DNA of 64,000 nt from Acidobacteriia bacterium UBA6623 (GTDB lineage Bacteria; Acidobacteriota; Terriglobia; Bryobacterales; UBA6623). Of this stretch, positions 38,136 to 46,057 are shown piece after piece. How positions within the stretch are numbered: the stretch's first letter is position 1; the number at the start of each line of letters is the position of its first letter. The notes beneath the pieces were generated by a model. It saw nothing but the letters and a program-made list of their open reading frames with translations. It ran no database searches and was not told the origin of the DNA. Position numbers and translations under genes: made by a program. Where the stretch lies: the NCBI GenBank assembly GCA_002433055.1, contig DJHJ01000039.1, forward strand, positions 498 through 64,497, written 5' to 3'.

Positions 38136-38378
38136 ATGACAGAAAACCGCTTAGGGGATATTGTCGACGACTACTGCTCAAAATGCACCCTGCTGACGAA
38201 CCATGCTGTGGTGGCCCTTGTGGACGATATCCCAGAGAGAGTTCGTTGCCGCACTTGCTATTACGAACATAAGTATCGTCACGGAAAAATGGGAACAAAA
38301 AAGCGGTCATCCAATAAAAAATCTGACCTGTTCAATGAAGTCCTTGCCAAGATAACCGGCGGGGAAGTATATACTTGA
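38136..38378 (+). CDS. small zinc-ribbon protein, 80 aa
   Basis: The protein has a CSKC pair (about residues 14-17) and a CRTC pair (about 45-48), a spacing of about 28 residues that fits a zinc-ribbon knuckle. The middle reads VVALVDDIPERVRC. A basic, lysine-rich stretch (KMGTKKRSSNKKSD) follows and could bind nucleic acid. GGAG about seven bases before the ATG supports the start. I believe similar small proteins are common in Acidobacteriota genomes, but their function is not known. It is 65 bases downstream of the PQQ-like gene and may share its transcript. Confidence 0.75.
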   Translation: MTENRLGDIVDDYCSKCTLLTNHAVVALVDDIPERVRCRTCYYEHKYRHGKMGTKKRSSNKKSDLFNEVLAKITGGEVYT

Positions 38379-38485
38379 GTTGACTTAGATAAAAACCTCC
38401 AGAAGATGCTGTAAAGCGTGCACGACCGGAGCCCATCACAGACATATCGAACCTAACAAAGCTGAAACCTAGAATCGCAAGTTAC

Positions 38486-40159
38486 TCAGATCCCAGTGAT
38501 TTTCAGTATTTTTGTCTCTCTTGTAATGTTACTTATCAAATTGTCTCCAGAAATAAGACGGCCGAAATTCGTGTACCGTCCGTCAAACTCAGGTATATCT
38601 GCAAGAGCAATAAAAAAACGATACCCCCCAGTGTCTTTTGGATCGGCAAACATTCCCAAACTTCCACGAGTGAAGAATTCTGTATTGACTTCACACCTAA
38701 CTCTGTCTGGAAATCGGGCTTGGAATAGTGGCCGAGCCGCCCTGAATTCAACAACTAGTGTAGGATGCACTGCAACAAAACGCTGTGACTCAAACGCGCC
38801 TTGCCGAACCAGATTGAGAAAGTGTTCAGCTGTAAGACGCGCTTTATCATAATGAACAATAAGTTCAAATACTCCAATCGTTGTGTGAACCATCAATCGA
38901 CGATTTAACTCGCGAGAAATACGCTGGTAATCATCTGATTCAAATCTCGGCTGCGAAGACTTGCTATCTGGATTTGCAGAGGATCTGCCATCGAAGTTTT
39001 TAAGTTTTCGGAAGAGATCCTGTGCTCTTGGAGAGCCTAAAATACTCAGTGCTCGCAGAAAACTTTCCTTCCCGGCATCACTTTGATATTCAGGTGGAAA
39101 TCCCGTAAAACCAGTGAAGTAGTCATCGTCATTGTCAGCCAATTGGGCCGTCGTCTCCTCAGCTGCATAGGACAGCGGATCGGACTGGAATCGCAGTGAT
39201 CGAACAAGCTGTAATGAATTTCGGTCGCCTCGTGCACCCAGTGCTCGAACTGCGGCGATGCGAACGTTAATATTCGCGTCTTGCAGACCGGCAGCTATCT
39301 CGACTTCTGTGCCCGAAGGTCTCAATAAACCGAGAGTAGTATAGGCCTGAATTCGCGCTTGTGTATTACGGTCTTTGGTAGCAGCAAAAACAGCCCGCAG
39401 AACCCCTGGAGTGGACTTGGCTCGAGCTAACGCCTTTAGTGAAACGACACGCACTGCCGCATTACGATCTCGGGAACGTTCGATCAGTTTTTTTGTAAGT
39501 CTCTTGTCGAAGTCGATTTCAAGACGATCCAGAGCATCGACGGCAGCTCGACGGACATCTTGGTCGTCAGATCGTAATAATTCAACGATCCACGGTGCTG
39601 ACTCTTTGGCTTGCATGCGAACCAACGCAGCAAGAGTAATCGGAAGCGGTGCAGTAGTTCTCAGCAACATCTCGAACTGTTTCGGTCGACCCAGCTTTCC
39701 CAATGCTTCGACTGCATAAGAAACAACAACTCGTTCCGTATCACTCAGCAAGTCGTATAGCACTTGGAAGGCTTCAGGGTGTGATTTTCGGTTCATCTTG
39801 GTCAGAACTGTGGAATCGTCTATTTGGCCGATCGCGAATGCCGCCATAGCACGTACACGAGGACTCGGATCTGTAGTGCCAGCTATCACCAATTCAAGAG
39901 CTTGAGGATTACCAATACGACTAAGTGCGAGCATTGCACGACGACGAGTATCGCCAACGGGCGAAACTGCTTTATCTCTCAACCACTCATCAATTTGACG
40001 TTTATCTTCTCGTTCCAAAAAGTCACTTTCGATACGATAAACCGGCCTCGTAAGCAACAGCCAAACTGCCGCAGATCCCAGCAGTAACATGCACACTGCA
40101 AGTATGCGCAGTTCAAAACGTTTTACGGTTTCTATCAACCCGCAATGGTAACAGAGCAA
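38486..40159 (-). CDS. HEAT-repeat protein fused to cyclophilin-type peptidyl-prolyl isomerase
   Basis: The product is up to 557 residues. An N-terminal hydrophobic segment (LRILAVCMLLLGSAAVWLLL) anchors or exports it. Residues from about 50 to 340 are HEAT repeats (for example RRRAMLALSRIGNPQALELV, VVSYAVEALGKLG, VRRAAVDALDRLE). The C-terminal 170 residues form a cyclophilin domain: TIGVFELIVHYDKARLTAEHFLNLVRQGAF (core TAEHFLNLV), RFVAVHPTLVVEF, GSLGMFADPKDTGGYRFFIAL and YTNFGRLISG. The family arginine of the active site (FHRVIPNFV) is partly replaced (SQRFVAVHP), so the activity may be reduced. The TTG start is uncertain; a TTG seven codons downstream is possible. Confidence 0.85.
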   Translation of the reverse strand: MLCYHCGLIETVKRFELRILAVCMLLLGSAAVWLLLTRPVYRIESDFLEREDKRQIDEWLRDKAVSPVGDTRRRAMLALSRIGNPQALELVIAGTTDPSPRVRAMAAFAIGQIDDSTVLTKMNRKSHPEAFQVLYDLLSDTERVVVSYAVEALGKLGRPKQFEMLLRTTAPLPITLAALVRMQAKESAPWIVELLRSDDQDVRRAAVDALDRLEIDFDKRLTKKLIERSRDRNAAVRVVSLKALARAKSTPGVLRAVFAATKDRNTQARIQAYTTLGLLRPSGTEVEIAAGLQDANINVRIAAVRALGARGDRNSLQLVRSLRFQSDPLSYAAEETTAQLADNDDDYFTGFTGFPPEYQSDAGKESFLRALSILGSPRAQDLFRKLKNFDGRSSANPDSKSSQPRFESDDYQRISRELNRRLMVHTTIGVFELIVHYDKARLTAEHFLNLVRQGAFESQRFVAVHPTLVVEFRAARPLFQARFPDRVRCEVNTEFFTRGSLGMFADPKDTGGYRFFIALADIPEFDGRYTNFGRLISGDNLISNITRETKILKITGI

Positions 40160-40224
40160 AGATTGTTGCTGGCTCTACACAATGCCAATATCATCGAAGA
40201 AATCACTAATAAGTCTTGGTGTGA

Positions 40225-41445
40225 TTAGTCGTCTTTCTCTGCGTGACGGGATGAATGTGTAGCAATATGGGCGATCATGCGTTCGATCGCGACAGGAAGG
40301 TCCCGTGGACGACGAACTTTATAGCGTTTTCCGCCAAGCGCCTTGACTGAGTTTCCTAAAAGTCCCCTAAAGTCAGCTCGATTGGCAGGATACAAATGAA
40401 ATACCGGCGTTGTATTCTGTCGCAATGCCCCGAGAGCTTTTTTATCAATCCTTTTTCCAAAATTAAGATCCCAACCCACAAAGACGAAAGCATCAGCAGT
40501 CTCATCTTTAAGTATCGTTTCCATAAGGAGGTGTTCAAAAAAGATCTGTTCCTTCTTTTTGCCGAGCTCCTTGAAAGTAACCGTGCCCGGAGTAAGGCGC
40601 TCGAGGGTTTTTCCAAGCGCTGGAAAATCAATAGTTCCCTCATAAGCTTGCTCAAACAAAACCTGTTGGTCGTCGAGACTGAAAGCAACAACAGAGAATT
40701 CTGCTAACTCGGAGTGGCGTGTCATCATACGCAGAACGGAAACAACTGGTGCATACCGCGCCAATGGAACAGTAACACGACGGCCACTGCGAACATCCAT
40801 ATTGACTAGAAGCTTCACACGGAGCATCTTGCCAGTTTGGTCAGGTGGAGTTGGCGTTTCTTTACGAAATAGATAGACAAGTGAAGGAGCGATCTCACCA
40901 GGTGCAAGAGTTAGATCAATACTACGATCCTTGCCTGACCTTCTCGTATCAACCCTCCAACGAGTTTCACAAAAGCGCCCAAAATCGTCCTGGAGGTGCC
41001 ATAGCACATCGTACACACCCTCACCCATCGCAAACGAACCTCTGAACCGCATTGACCCACGGTGATCTTGATCGGGCACAGTAACTCGAAAGCTACGGTT
41101 GAAGTGCACTTCCGCGGCGGCCTTAGGCCGTATTGGGTTAATCGAGACCCGCAAAAAAAATCGGTTGACGGGGGCTCGGATTTCACGTGCTGGAATCTCG
41201 GCAATAAATCCAGCAAGAAACCGAAATTCAAAACTTAAAAAAGGGCGAGCGCTTCGCACACGACACGTAATCGGGTGTTCAGGGGCTGGCCATTCTTCCT
41301 GTTTCAATTGGGAGCTCGGTAAAGCGACATCAGATGACAGGTGATTGTCTTTCGTGCCTGCCTGGATACAGATTGTTACGTTCAACAGAACAACAATGGG
41401 TATTAAAAAGAAACGGAATCGAAGGTTAACACTTCGTCTCTTCAT
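40225..41445 (-). CDS. VWFA-like secreted hypothetical protein
   Basis: The 406-residue product has an N-terminal signal segment (FRFFLIPIVVLLNVTICIQA). A beta-rich first half follows (residues about 50-200). The second half has a von-Willebrand-A-like character (residues about 205-390: MLRVKLLVNMDV, VVAFSLDDQQVLFEQ, ADAFVFVGWDLN). The metal-site DxSxS is not intact, reading NMDVRSG. GGAG four to five bases before the ATG supports the start. I do not recognise a named family; such proteins appear in Acidobacteriota next to other secreted proteins. The upstream HEAT-cyclophilin gene lies 65 bases downstream in transcription, so the two may share a transcript. Confidence 0.65.
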   Translation of the reverse strand: MKRRSVNLRFRFFLIPIVVLLNVTICIQAGTKDNHLSSDVALPSSQLKQEEWPAPEHPITCRVRSARPFLSFEFRFLAGFIAEIPAREIRAPVNRFFLRVSINPIRPKAAAEVHFNRSFRVTVPDQDHRGSMRFRGSFAMGEGVYDVLWHLQDDFGRFCETRWRVDTRRSGKDRSIDLTLAPGEIAPSLVYLFRKETPTPPDQTGKMLRVKLLVNMDVRSGRRVTVPLARYAPVVSVLRMMTRHSELAEFSVVAFSLDDQQVLFEQAYEGTIDFPALGKTLERLTPGTVTFKELGKKKEQIFFEHLLMETILKDETADAFVFVGWDLNFGKRIDKKALGALRQNTTPVFHLYPANRADFRGLLGNSVKALGGKRYKVRRPRDLPVAIERMIAHIATHSSRHAEKDD

Positions 41446-41811
41446 GGGACTCCGAACAATGCCTTCGCTGACACATCGAAACTAAGTAACGCTCCTAGTG
41501 ACTCACCCGATGCCGGACCGCAGTGCGTCCAAGGTAAACATCTAAAGCTTCCCATACTTACCAGAAGAAAACTGGCAATATCAGAATGCCAGTCTAGCAA
41601 ACCAGAACTCGTAACTATAACCACGAAACTGGTGACAAGAAAACCCAGACGTGAAAGAATCGATCAGCATTTTAATAGCCTCGACCCTTTTGGAAACAAT
41701 ACTCAGCACATCAATGGCTCATGATAGAATGTTGCTTTGTAGGGCTTGGATCTGTGCAACAGAGAGTTGTCTTGGAAGAGTCGGCCTTGGGCCGTTTCGC
41801 TAGAGGTCAAC
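41446..41811. other. divergent intergenic region with an inverted repeat
   Basis: These 366 bases separate the minus-strand VWFA-like gene from the plus-strand zinc-ribbon gene. I see no supported gene. ACTGGCA (41571-41577) and TGCCAGT (41587-41593) form a 7-bp stem with a 9-base loop; read on the minus strand it is followed by TTTTCTTCT, so it could be a weak terminator or an operator. TAGAAT near 41725 may be the -10 box of the plus-strand gene. Confidence 0.5.
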
Positions 41812-42045
41812 GTGAAAGAAAACAGTAGACAGAAGAACACCCCTGAAGTGCCGGTAGTGAACCCCCAGTTCCTGAAACCAACTGAAGAGATTGCACTGAC
41901 ACCTAAGATACAAGAAACCTTTTCGTGCAGTGTCTGTGATTCACCTGGTGCCACCCATCAATCAGAGGGTCTGTGCTGGGTTTGTCAGCGCCTTAAGATC
42001 AGCGCATGGAAAGAAGCTGCACAACCGGTGATGTTTAACGAATAG
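41812..42045 (+). CDS. small zinc-ribbon protein, 77 aa
   Basis: The protein has CSVC and CWVC pairs separated by 13 residues, an arrangement able to bind one zinc ion. The N-terminal half (NSRQKNTPEVPVVNPQFLKP) looks disordered and basic. The GTG start at 41812 is preferred over an upstream frame start because AGAGGT lies four bases before it. No family is recognised. It is monocistronic, convergent with the ornithine-cyclodeaminase-like gene. It resembles the other small CxxC protein at 38136 in size but not in sequence. Confidence 0.65.
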   Translation: MKENSRQKNTPEVPVVNPQFLKPTEEIALTPKIQETFSCSVCDSPGATHQSEGLCWVCQRLKISAWKEAAQPVMFNE

Positions 42046-42116
42046 TAAGAACACAGGTTGTTCGTGAATTCTTCACTACTGTGGCCTTTGGGTCCATCCG
42101 AAAAGTATTCAAATTA

Positions 42117-43049
42117 TCAAGCCTGACAAAGCTGCTCATATACGTATGCAGCAACGGTGATATCTTCTAACGCTAGGCCTTGAGATTCAAACAAGGTTAT
42201 TGTGTCTGGCGATTTTCGGCCGGGAATAACTCCTCTCACAATAGTCGACAGTTCCTGGACTCGTTCCCATTCCAACAACCCTTCCTCATAGGCTTGCACG
42301 AGATCACCAGCCTCTACTTTAGCCTGCTCCACCGAGTCAGCTGCAATTAAAGTAGCCGCCTCAATTGTAGTGCTATCAACTTCACGACGTTTCGCGCTAT
42401 TGCTACCAGCCGCATTGACGTGAACACCGGCTTGTAACCAACTTCCCTCGAAAACCGGGGTTGATGAGTTAGTGATTGTGATAACAATATCGCTATTTCG
42501 GACCGTTTCCTCAGCCGTAGCCATTGATTCGATATCGACTCCAAGTTGAACCGACATTTTCTCTGCAAAAGCATCTCGTCTCTTCTCTGAACGGCCATAA
42601 ACCTTGATTTTCTTTAGAGTGCACACACAAGCTAATGCAGCAAGTTGAGTCTCAGCCTGCCAACCAGTCCCAATAACTCCTAACGTTTGCGATCCAGGGT
42701 TGGCCATAAACTTGGTTGCTACACCACTGGCAGCCCCGGTACGAATCTGTCCCAGGGCGTCAGCATCAATTGTAGCCACTGGAGATACTGTCTCAGTATC
42801 GAACAATATGACAATAAAACGAGCACCTGCCGTCGCACTCGTGGCGTAGATCTTAGCACCGAAATATCCACTCTCATTGTCACCGGCAGCCATATAGTGC
42901 AGCAGGTTTCGATTGTGCATCTTGATGCGTCGACGAGGGTGGTTGACTGCCTGATTAACACCTAGGCGACCGAAGCAATTCTCCAGTAGCTCCACTGCCT
43001 TGTTAACTGAAAGAATCTCTCGGACTTGCTCTTCGACGATATGGATCAT
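42117..43049 (-). CDS. ornithine cyclodeaminase / mu-crystallin family protein
   Basis: The 310-residue protein matches the ornithine cyclodeaminase/alanine dehydrogenase (mu-crystallin) family. N-terminal substrate-binding residues lie in RRRIKMHNRNLLHYMAA. GAKIYATSATAG, TGAASGVATKFMANPGSQTLGVIGTGWQAETQL (core LGVIGTGWQA, an NAD-binding Rossmann motif) and the metal or substrate Asp in AADSVEQAKVEAGDL follow. Members deaminate ornithine to proline, reduce ketimines, or act on other amino acids. The genomic context gives no clue to the substrate. No ribosome-binding site is evident. Confidence 0.9.
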   Translation of the reverse strand: MIHIVEEQVREILSVNKAVELLENCFGRLGVNQAVNHPRRRIKMHNRNLLHYMAAGDNESGYFGAKIYATSATAGARFIVILFDTETVSPVATIDADALGQIRTGAASGVATKFMANPGSQTLGVIGTGWQAETQLAALACVCTLKKIKVYGRSEKRRDAFAEKMSVQLGVDIESMATAEETVRNSDIVITITNSSTPVFEGSWLQAGVHVNAAGSNSAKRREVDSTTIEAATLIAADSVEQAKVEAGDLVQAYEEGLLEWERVQELSTIVRGVIPGRKSPDTITLFESQGLALEDITVAAYVYEQLCQA

Positions 43050-43124
43050 TGGGATTTAAACAGGATTCTGTATTGAGAGAAACCGGATTTGGTCACAGTC
43101 GCGCATTGTAGATACTCTCGTGAA

Positions 43125-44294
43125 TCATAGCCACCGAGTACTTTTTTCTTTTAAGACAATCGTGATCTTTTGAATCTCTTCATTGTCACGAACAATCGAA
43201 AGCTCAAGCGAGTCACCTCCGTGTTTAAGTGCAAGGACTTGACTTAACACACGACGATGAGTAACCTCACGCCCATCTACGTGAGTAATAAAGTCACCAC
43301 CCCAAGGAATTAAATAGTTTCCCAACACTACTTCTCTCTGTGCACCTACCAAACCAACCTGAGCAGCTGCAGAACCATGTGCAACCTCTGTCACAAGATA
43401 CCCAGCTCCACCAGGTAAATTAAGAGCTCGTACAATCCGACCTGACAGAAAAAGAGTTCGAAACCCAGGGTGACTGGCTTGACGAGCCTTGCCACCGGTA
43501 CGTTCGTATTCCAGCAACGGAATCGCTCGACTAATGGGCATAGCGAAACCGATACCTATGTTACCAGGGCCAATAATAGCTGTATTGACACCGATAACAT
43601 TGCCAGCACTGTCCAACAATGGTCCACCGCTATTGCCAGGGTTAATAGCAGCGTCAGTTTGAATTAGATCTTCAAGAAAACTTTCCCCGTCACGAATCGA
43701 ACGCCCCAGAGAACTAATCACACCCGTTGTGAGTGTCCCATCGAGACCAAATGGGTTGCCAATGGCTAGAACTTTCTGGCCAACTTTCAGGTGATCAGAT
43801 TCACCGAGCTTAAGTGACGGCAGATCACGATTAGCATTGATACGCAACAATGCTAGATCGTTAGCCTCATCAACCGCAAGGACATCTGCTTCGTGACGCG
43901 ATTTATCACTCAAAGTGACTTCGATCTGTGGGGCACTTCCACGTATCACATGGTGGTTCGTCAAAATACGACCTGATGTGTCAATCAAAAAACCCGAGCC
44001 CGAAGCTTCACTAGGCATAACCTCCAAGAACCAACCTCTCTTGAGAACCGTACTGGTAATATTTACGGTCGCTTGGTTCGCTCTTGTATAAATATCGATA
44101 TTGGACTCTTCTTCCGATGTCAGACCTGTTGCTTGTGCTTGCGTCCAGTAGGGTAACTGGTGTCTATAGGAAAAATTTTCCGTCTGATGCCAGAAGTTGA
44201 ACAAGGAAGAAGTTGTCCAAAAAACGAATACTCCAACCAAGAACGCGGCAAGACAAACCGATCGAAATACACTGCTCCTAAGAAGTTGCCTCAT
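43125..44294 (-). CDS. HtrA/DegS-type serine protease with one PDZ domain
   Basis: The 389-residue protein has an N-terminal membrane anchor (about residues 13-34). A trypsin-like domain has the catalytic triad at about His115 (LTNHHVI), Asp146 (EANDLALL) and Ser222 (NPGNSGGPLLD). One PDZ domain occupies about residues 285-385 (GAGYLVTEVAHGSAAAQVGL, VDGREVTHRRVL). Membrane anchoring plus a single PDZ is the DegS-like layout, suggesting periplasmic stress sensing or quality control. Its start codon overlaps the end of coaE by four bases, so the two are translationally coupled. Confidence 0.93.
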   Translation of the reverse strand: MRQLLRSSVFRSVCLAAFLVGVFVFWTTSSLFNFWHQTENFSYRHQLPYWTQAQATGLTSEEESNIDIYTRANQATVNITSTVLKRGWFLEVMPSEASGSGFLIDTSGRILTNHHVIRGSAPQIEVTLSDKSRHEADVLAVDEANDLALLRINANRDLPSLKLGESDHLKVGQKVLAIGNPFGLDGTLTTGVISSLGRSIRDGESFLEDLIQTDAAINPGNSGGPLLDSAGNVIGVNTAIIGPGNIGIGFAMPISRAIPLLEYERTGGKARQASHPGFRTLFLSGRIVRALNLPGGAGYLVTEVAHGSAAAQVGLVGAQREVVLGNYLIPWGGDFITHVDGREVTHRRVLSQVLALKHGGDSLELSIVRDNEEIQKITIVLKEKSTRWL

Positions 44295-44899
44295 AGGGTG
44301 ACCCGTTGAAGAAGTTTTTGGTGAACAGTGCTCACTTGTCTCTTAGTCTCCTGTTTTGTTCCTGCCGTCTCAATAACATAATCGGCATATTTCCTTTTTT
44401 CTTCAATAGGAATCTGCACCGCTAGTCTAGCAAGAGCGTCGGCCGTCGAAACACCCTCACGCTCACAGTAACGACGCACTTGCAATTCGGGTGGACACAC
44501 CGCAACTACGATGCAGTCGTAACGAGAATAACTTCCTGTTTCGATCATAATAGCTGCCTCGCAGACAACAATAGAGTCTGAGTTCTGTGAGGCAATCCGG
44601 GCAAAAATGCTTTCCTGTCTCTTCAAGACGTATGGATGAACCAGTGAGTTCAGTTTCTTTAGCTTTGCTTCATCGGCAAAAACGATTTTTCCCAGTCTGC
44701 CACGATCTATTTCTCCATCCGCACCGAGAATTCCATTACCAAATTCCTCAATAACTCTGTCAAATGCTTCACCATCACTTTTAATTGCTTCATGCCCCAG
44801 ACGGTCAGATGAAAAAACCCTACACCCCAATTGCTCCAACACCGCAGCCACAAAGGTCTTGCCACTGGCAAGACCACCAGTCAGTCCAACTTTGAGCAT
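44291..44899 (-). CDS. coaE: dephospho-CoA kinase
   Basis: CoaE phosphorylates dephospho-CoA at the 3' position, the last step of CoA synthesis. The 202-residue protein has the P-loop GLTGGLASGKTFVA, the substrate-binding DRLGHEAI, NSLVHPYVLKRQ, VVCEAAIMIETG and ADYVIETAG. Length is normal. A TACAAT hexamer lies exactly six bases upstream of the ATG, so the transcript is probably leaderless. The HtrA gene downstream overlaps by four bases. Confidence 0.95.
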   Translation of the reverse strand: MLKVGLTGGLASGKTFVAAVLEQLGCRVFSSDRLGHEAIKSDGEAFDRVIEEFGNGILGADGEIDRGRLGKIVFADEAKLKKLNSLVHPYVLKRQESIFARIASQNSDSIVVCEAAIMIETGSYSRYDCIVVAVCPPELQVRRYCEREGVSTADALARLAVQIPIEEKRKYADYVIETAGTKQETKRQVSTVHQKLLQRVTL

Positions 44900-44905
44900 A
44901 GAGTA

Positions 44906-44911
44906 ATTGTA
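44906..44911 (-). promoter_or_regulatory. -10 element of coaE, leaderless arrangement
   Basis: TACAAT on the minus strand (five of six matches to TATAAT) is separated from the coaE ATG by six bases (TACTCT). Transcription is expected to start at or beside the A of the ATG. No good -35 hexamer is seen at 16-18 bases. Confidence 0.55.
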
Positions 44912-44954
44912 CCTGTGACAAAAAAATATAGGTGGATCTAAGATGTAGCGGAAG

Positions 44955-44983
44955 TCAACATTCTGAATCCACGTCGTTATAAT
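44955..44983 (+). promoter_or_regulatory. promoter of the FGE homologue, leaderless arrangement
   Basis: TCAACA (44955-44960, four of six matches to TTGACA) is followed after 17 bases by a perfect TATAAT (44978-44983). The GTG start codon at 44990 comes six bases later. The transcript should start at the start codon itself. Confidence 0.7.
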
Positions 44984-44989
44984 GACCTC

Positions 44990-45907
44990 GTGCTGTCTCT
45001 TCTTTGTTGCACTGCAGACAACAAGTCTACCCCTGTCTCCTTTTCGTTTACGATTGTCACCATATTTGTCTTCTTGCTGAGTAGTAATTGCTCTTCAATT
45101 CGTCCCGTCGATTACAACGGCATGATTTTTATCAAGGGTGGAGAGTTTCTTATGGGAACCGATACGGGTTACTCCTACGAAGGTCCTTCTCATCGTGTTG
45201 TTGTTGATAGCTTTTATCTGGATGCGACAGAAGTAACAAACCAACAATTTTCTGAGTTTGTTGAAGCCACCGGATACATTACAGAATCCGAGAAACAGGG
45301 CTCCTCTGGTGTTTTCGACCCGAAGACCGGAGAATGGGATCTCGTAACGGGGGCTAATTGGCGACATCCCGAGGGCCCTAACTCCGATCTGAAAGGGCGA
45401 GATCTGCATCCGGTTATTCACATTTCCTGGAACGACGCAGTAGCATTTTCTGCCTGGGCCAGAAAACGTTTGCCAACCGAAGCCGAATGGGAGTATGCCG
45501 CTTCTGGAATGGGCAACAAACCACACTACCCTTGGGGAGACGAACTGATGCCAAAGAACCAGCATGCTGCTAACTGGTGGCAAGGTGTCTTTCCCACCTA
45601 CGATCTTGAAGAGGATGGGTTTTCCACAGTTGCTCCGGTTAAACAGTTTCCGGCCACTGGAGATGGACTCTATGACATGGGTGGCAATGTTTGGGAATGG
45701 GTTGCTGACTGGTATGACCCCACCTACTACCGCTCTGCTCCAACCAGGAACCCCATCGGCCCTGAGAAGGGAAATGAAAAGGTTCATCGTGGAGGTAGTT
45801 GGATGTGCAGTCGGAACTACTGCCGAGGTTTTCGTGTCGCCGCTAGACAAAAAACCTCTCCAGACACTGGCCTTAACAATCTTGGATTTCGCTGTGCAGC
45901 GAACTAA
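44990..45907 (+). CDS. formylglycine-generating enzyme (SUMF1) family protein, exported
   Basis: FGE enzymes oxidise a cysteine or serine in sulfatases to formylglycine. The 305-residue protein has a hydrophobic N-terminal segment (about residues 20-37) ending in SSNC, a possible lipobox. The SUMF1 domain has FIKGGEFLMGTD, VDSFYLDATEVTNQQFSEFV, PVIHISWNDAVAFSAWA, RLPTEAEWEYAA and MGGNVWEWVADWYD. RGGSWMCSRNYCRGFRVAAR near the C-terminus has a C-x4-C pair (about Cys273 and Cys278) matching the copper-binding cysteines of true FGEs. No sulfatase is encoded nearby. The GTG start is supported by the perfect -10 element six bases upstream. Confidence 0.9.
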   Translation: MLSLLCCTADNKSTPVSFSFTIVTIFVFLLSSNCSSIRPVDYNGMIFIKGGEFLMGTDTGYSYEGPSHRVVVDSFYLDATEVTNQQFSEFVEATGYITESEKQGSSGVFDPKTGEWDLVTGANWRHPEGPNSDLKGRDLHPVIHISWNDAVAFSAWARKRLPTEAEWEYAASGMGNKPHYPWGDELMPKNQHAANWWQGVFPTYDLEEDGFSTVAPVKQFPATGDGLYDMGGNVWEWVADWYDPTYYRSAPTRNPIGPEKGNEKVHRGGSWMCSRNYCRGFRVAARQKTSPDTGLNNLGFRCAAN

Positions 45908-46057
45908 AAACACCGGATACAAGAAGTGAATTTTCGGAACGAAACCGTCAAAAACTGTCAGTCACAAATCTTCTTTCGGGTTAACACAATCTTGCTCAAG
46001 CCTTCTACTATAAACACCTAGCGGGTTTCCATTACGATTAAGTTGCGATGAGTGAGG

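Noticed and set aside
41571..41593. Firm intrinsic terminator on the minus strand
   Set aside because: The 7-bp stem has only a mixed T/C tract after it and no minus-strand gene ends nearby; noted only as an inverted repeat.
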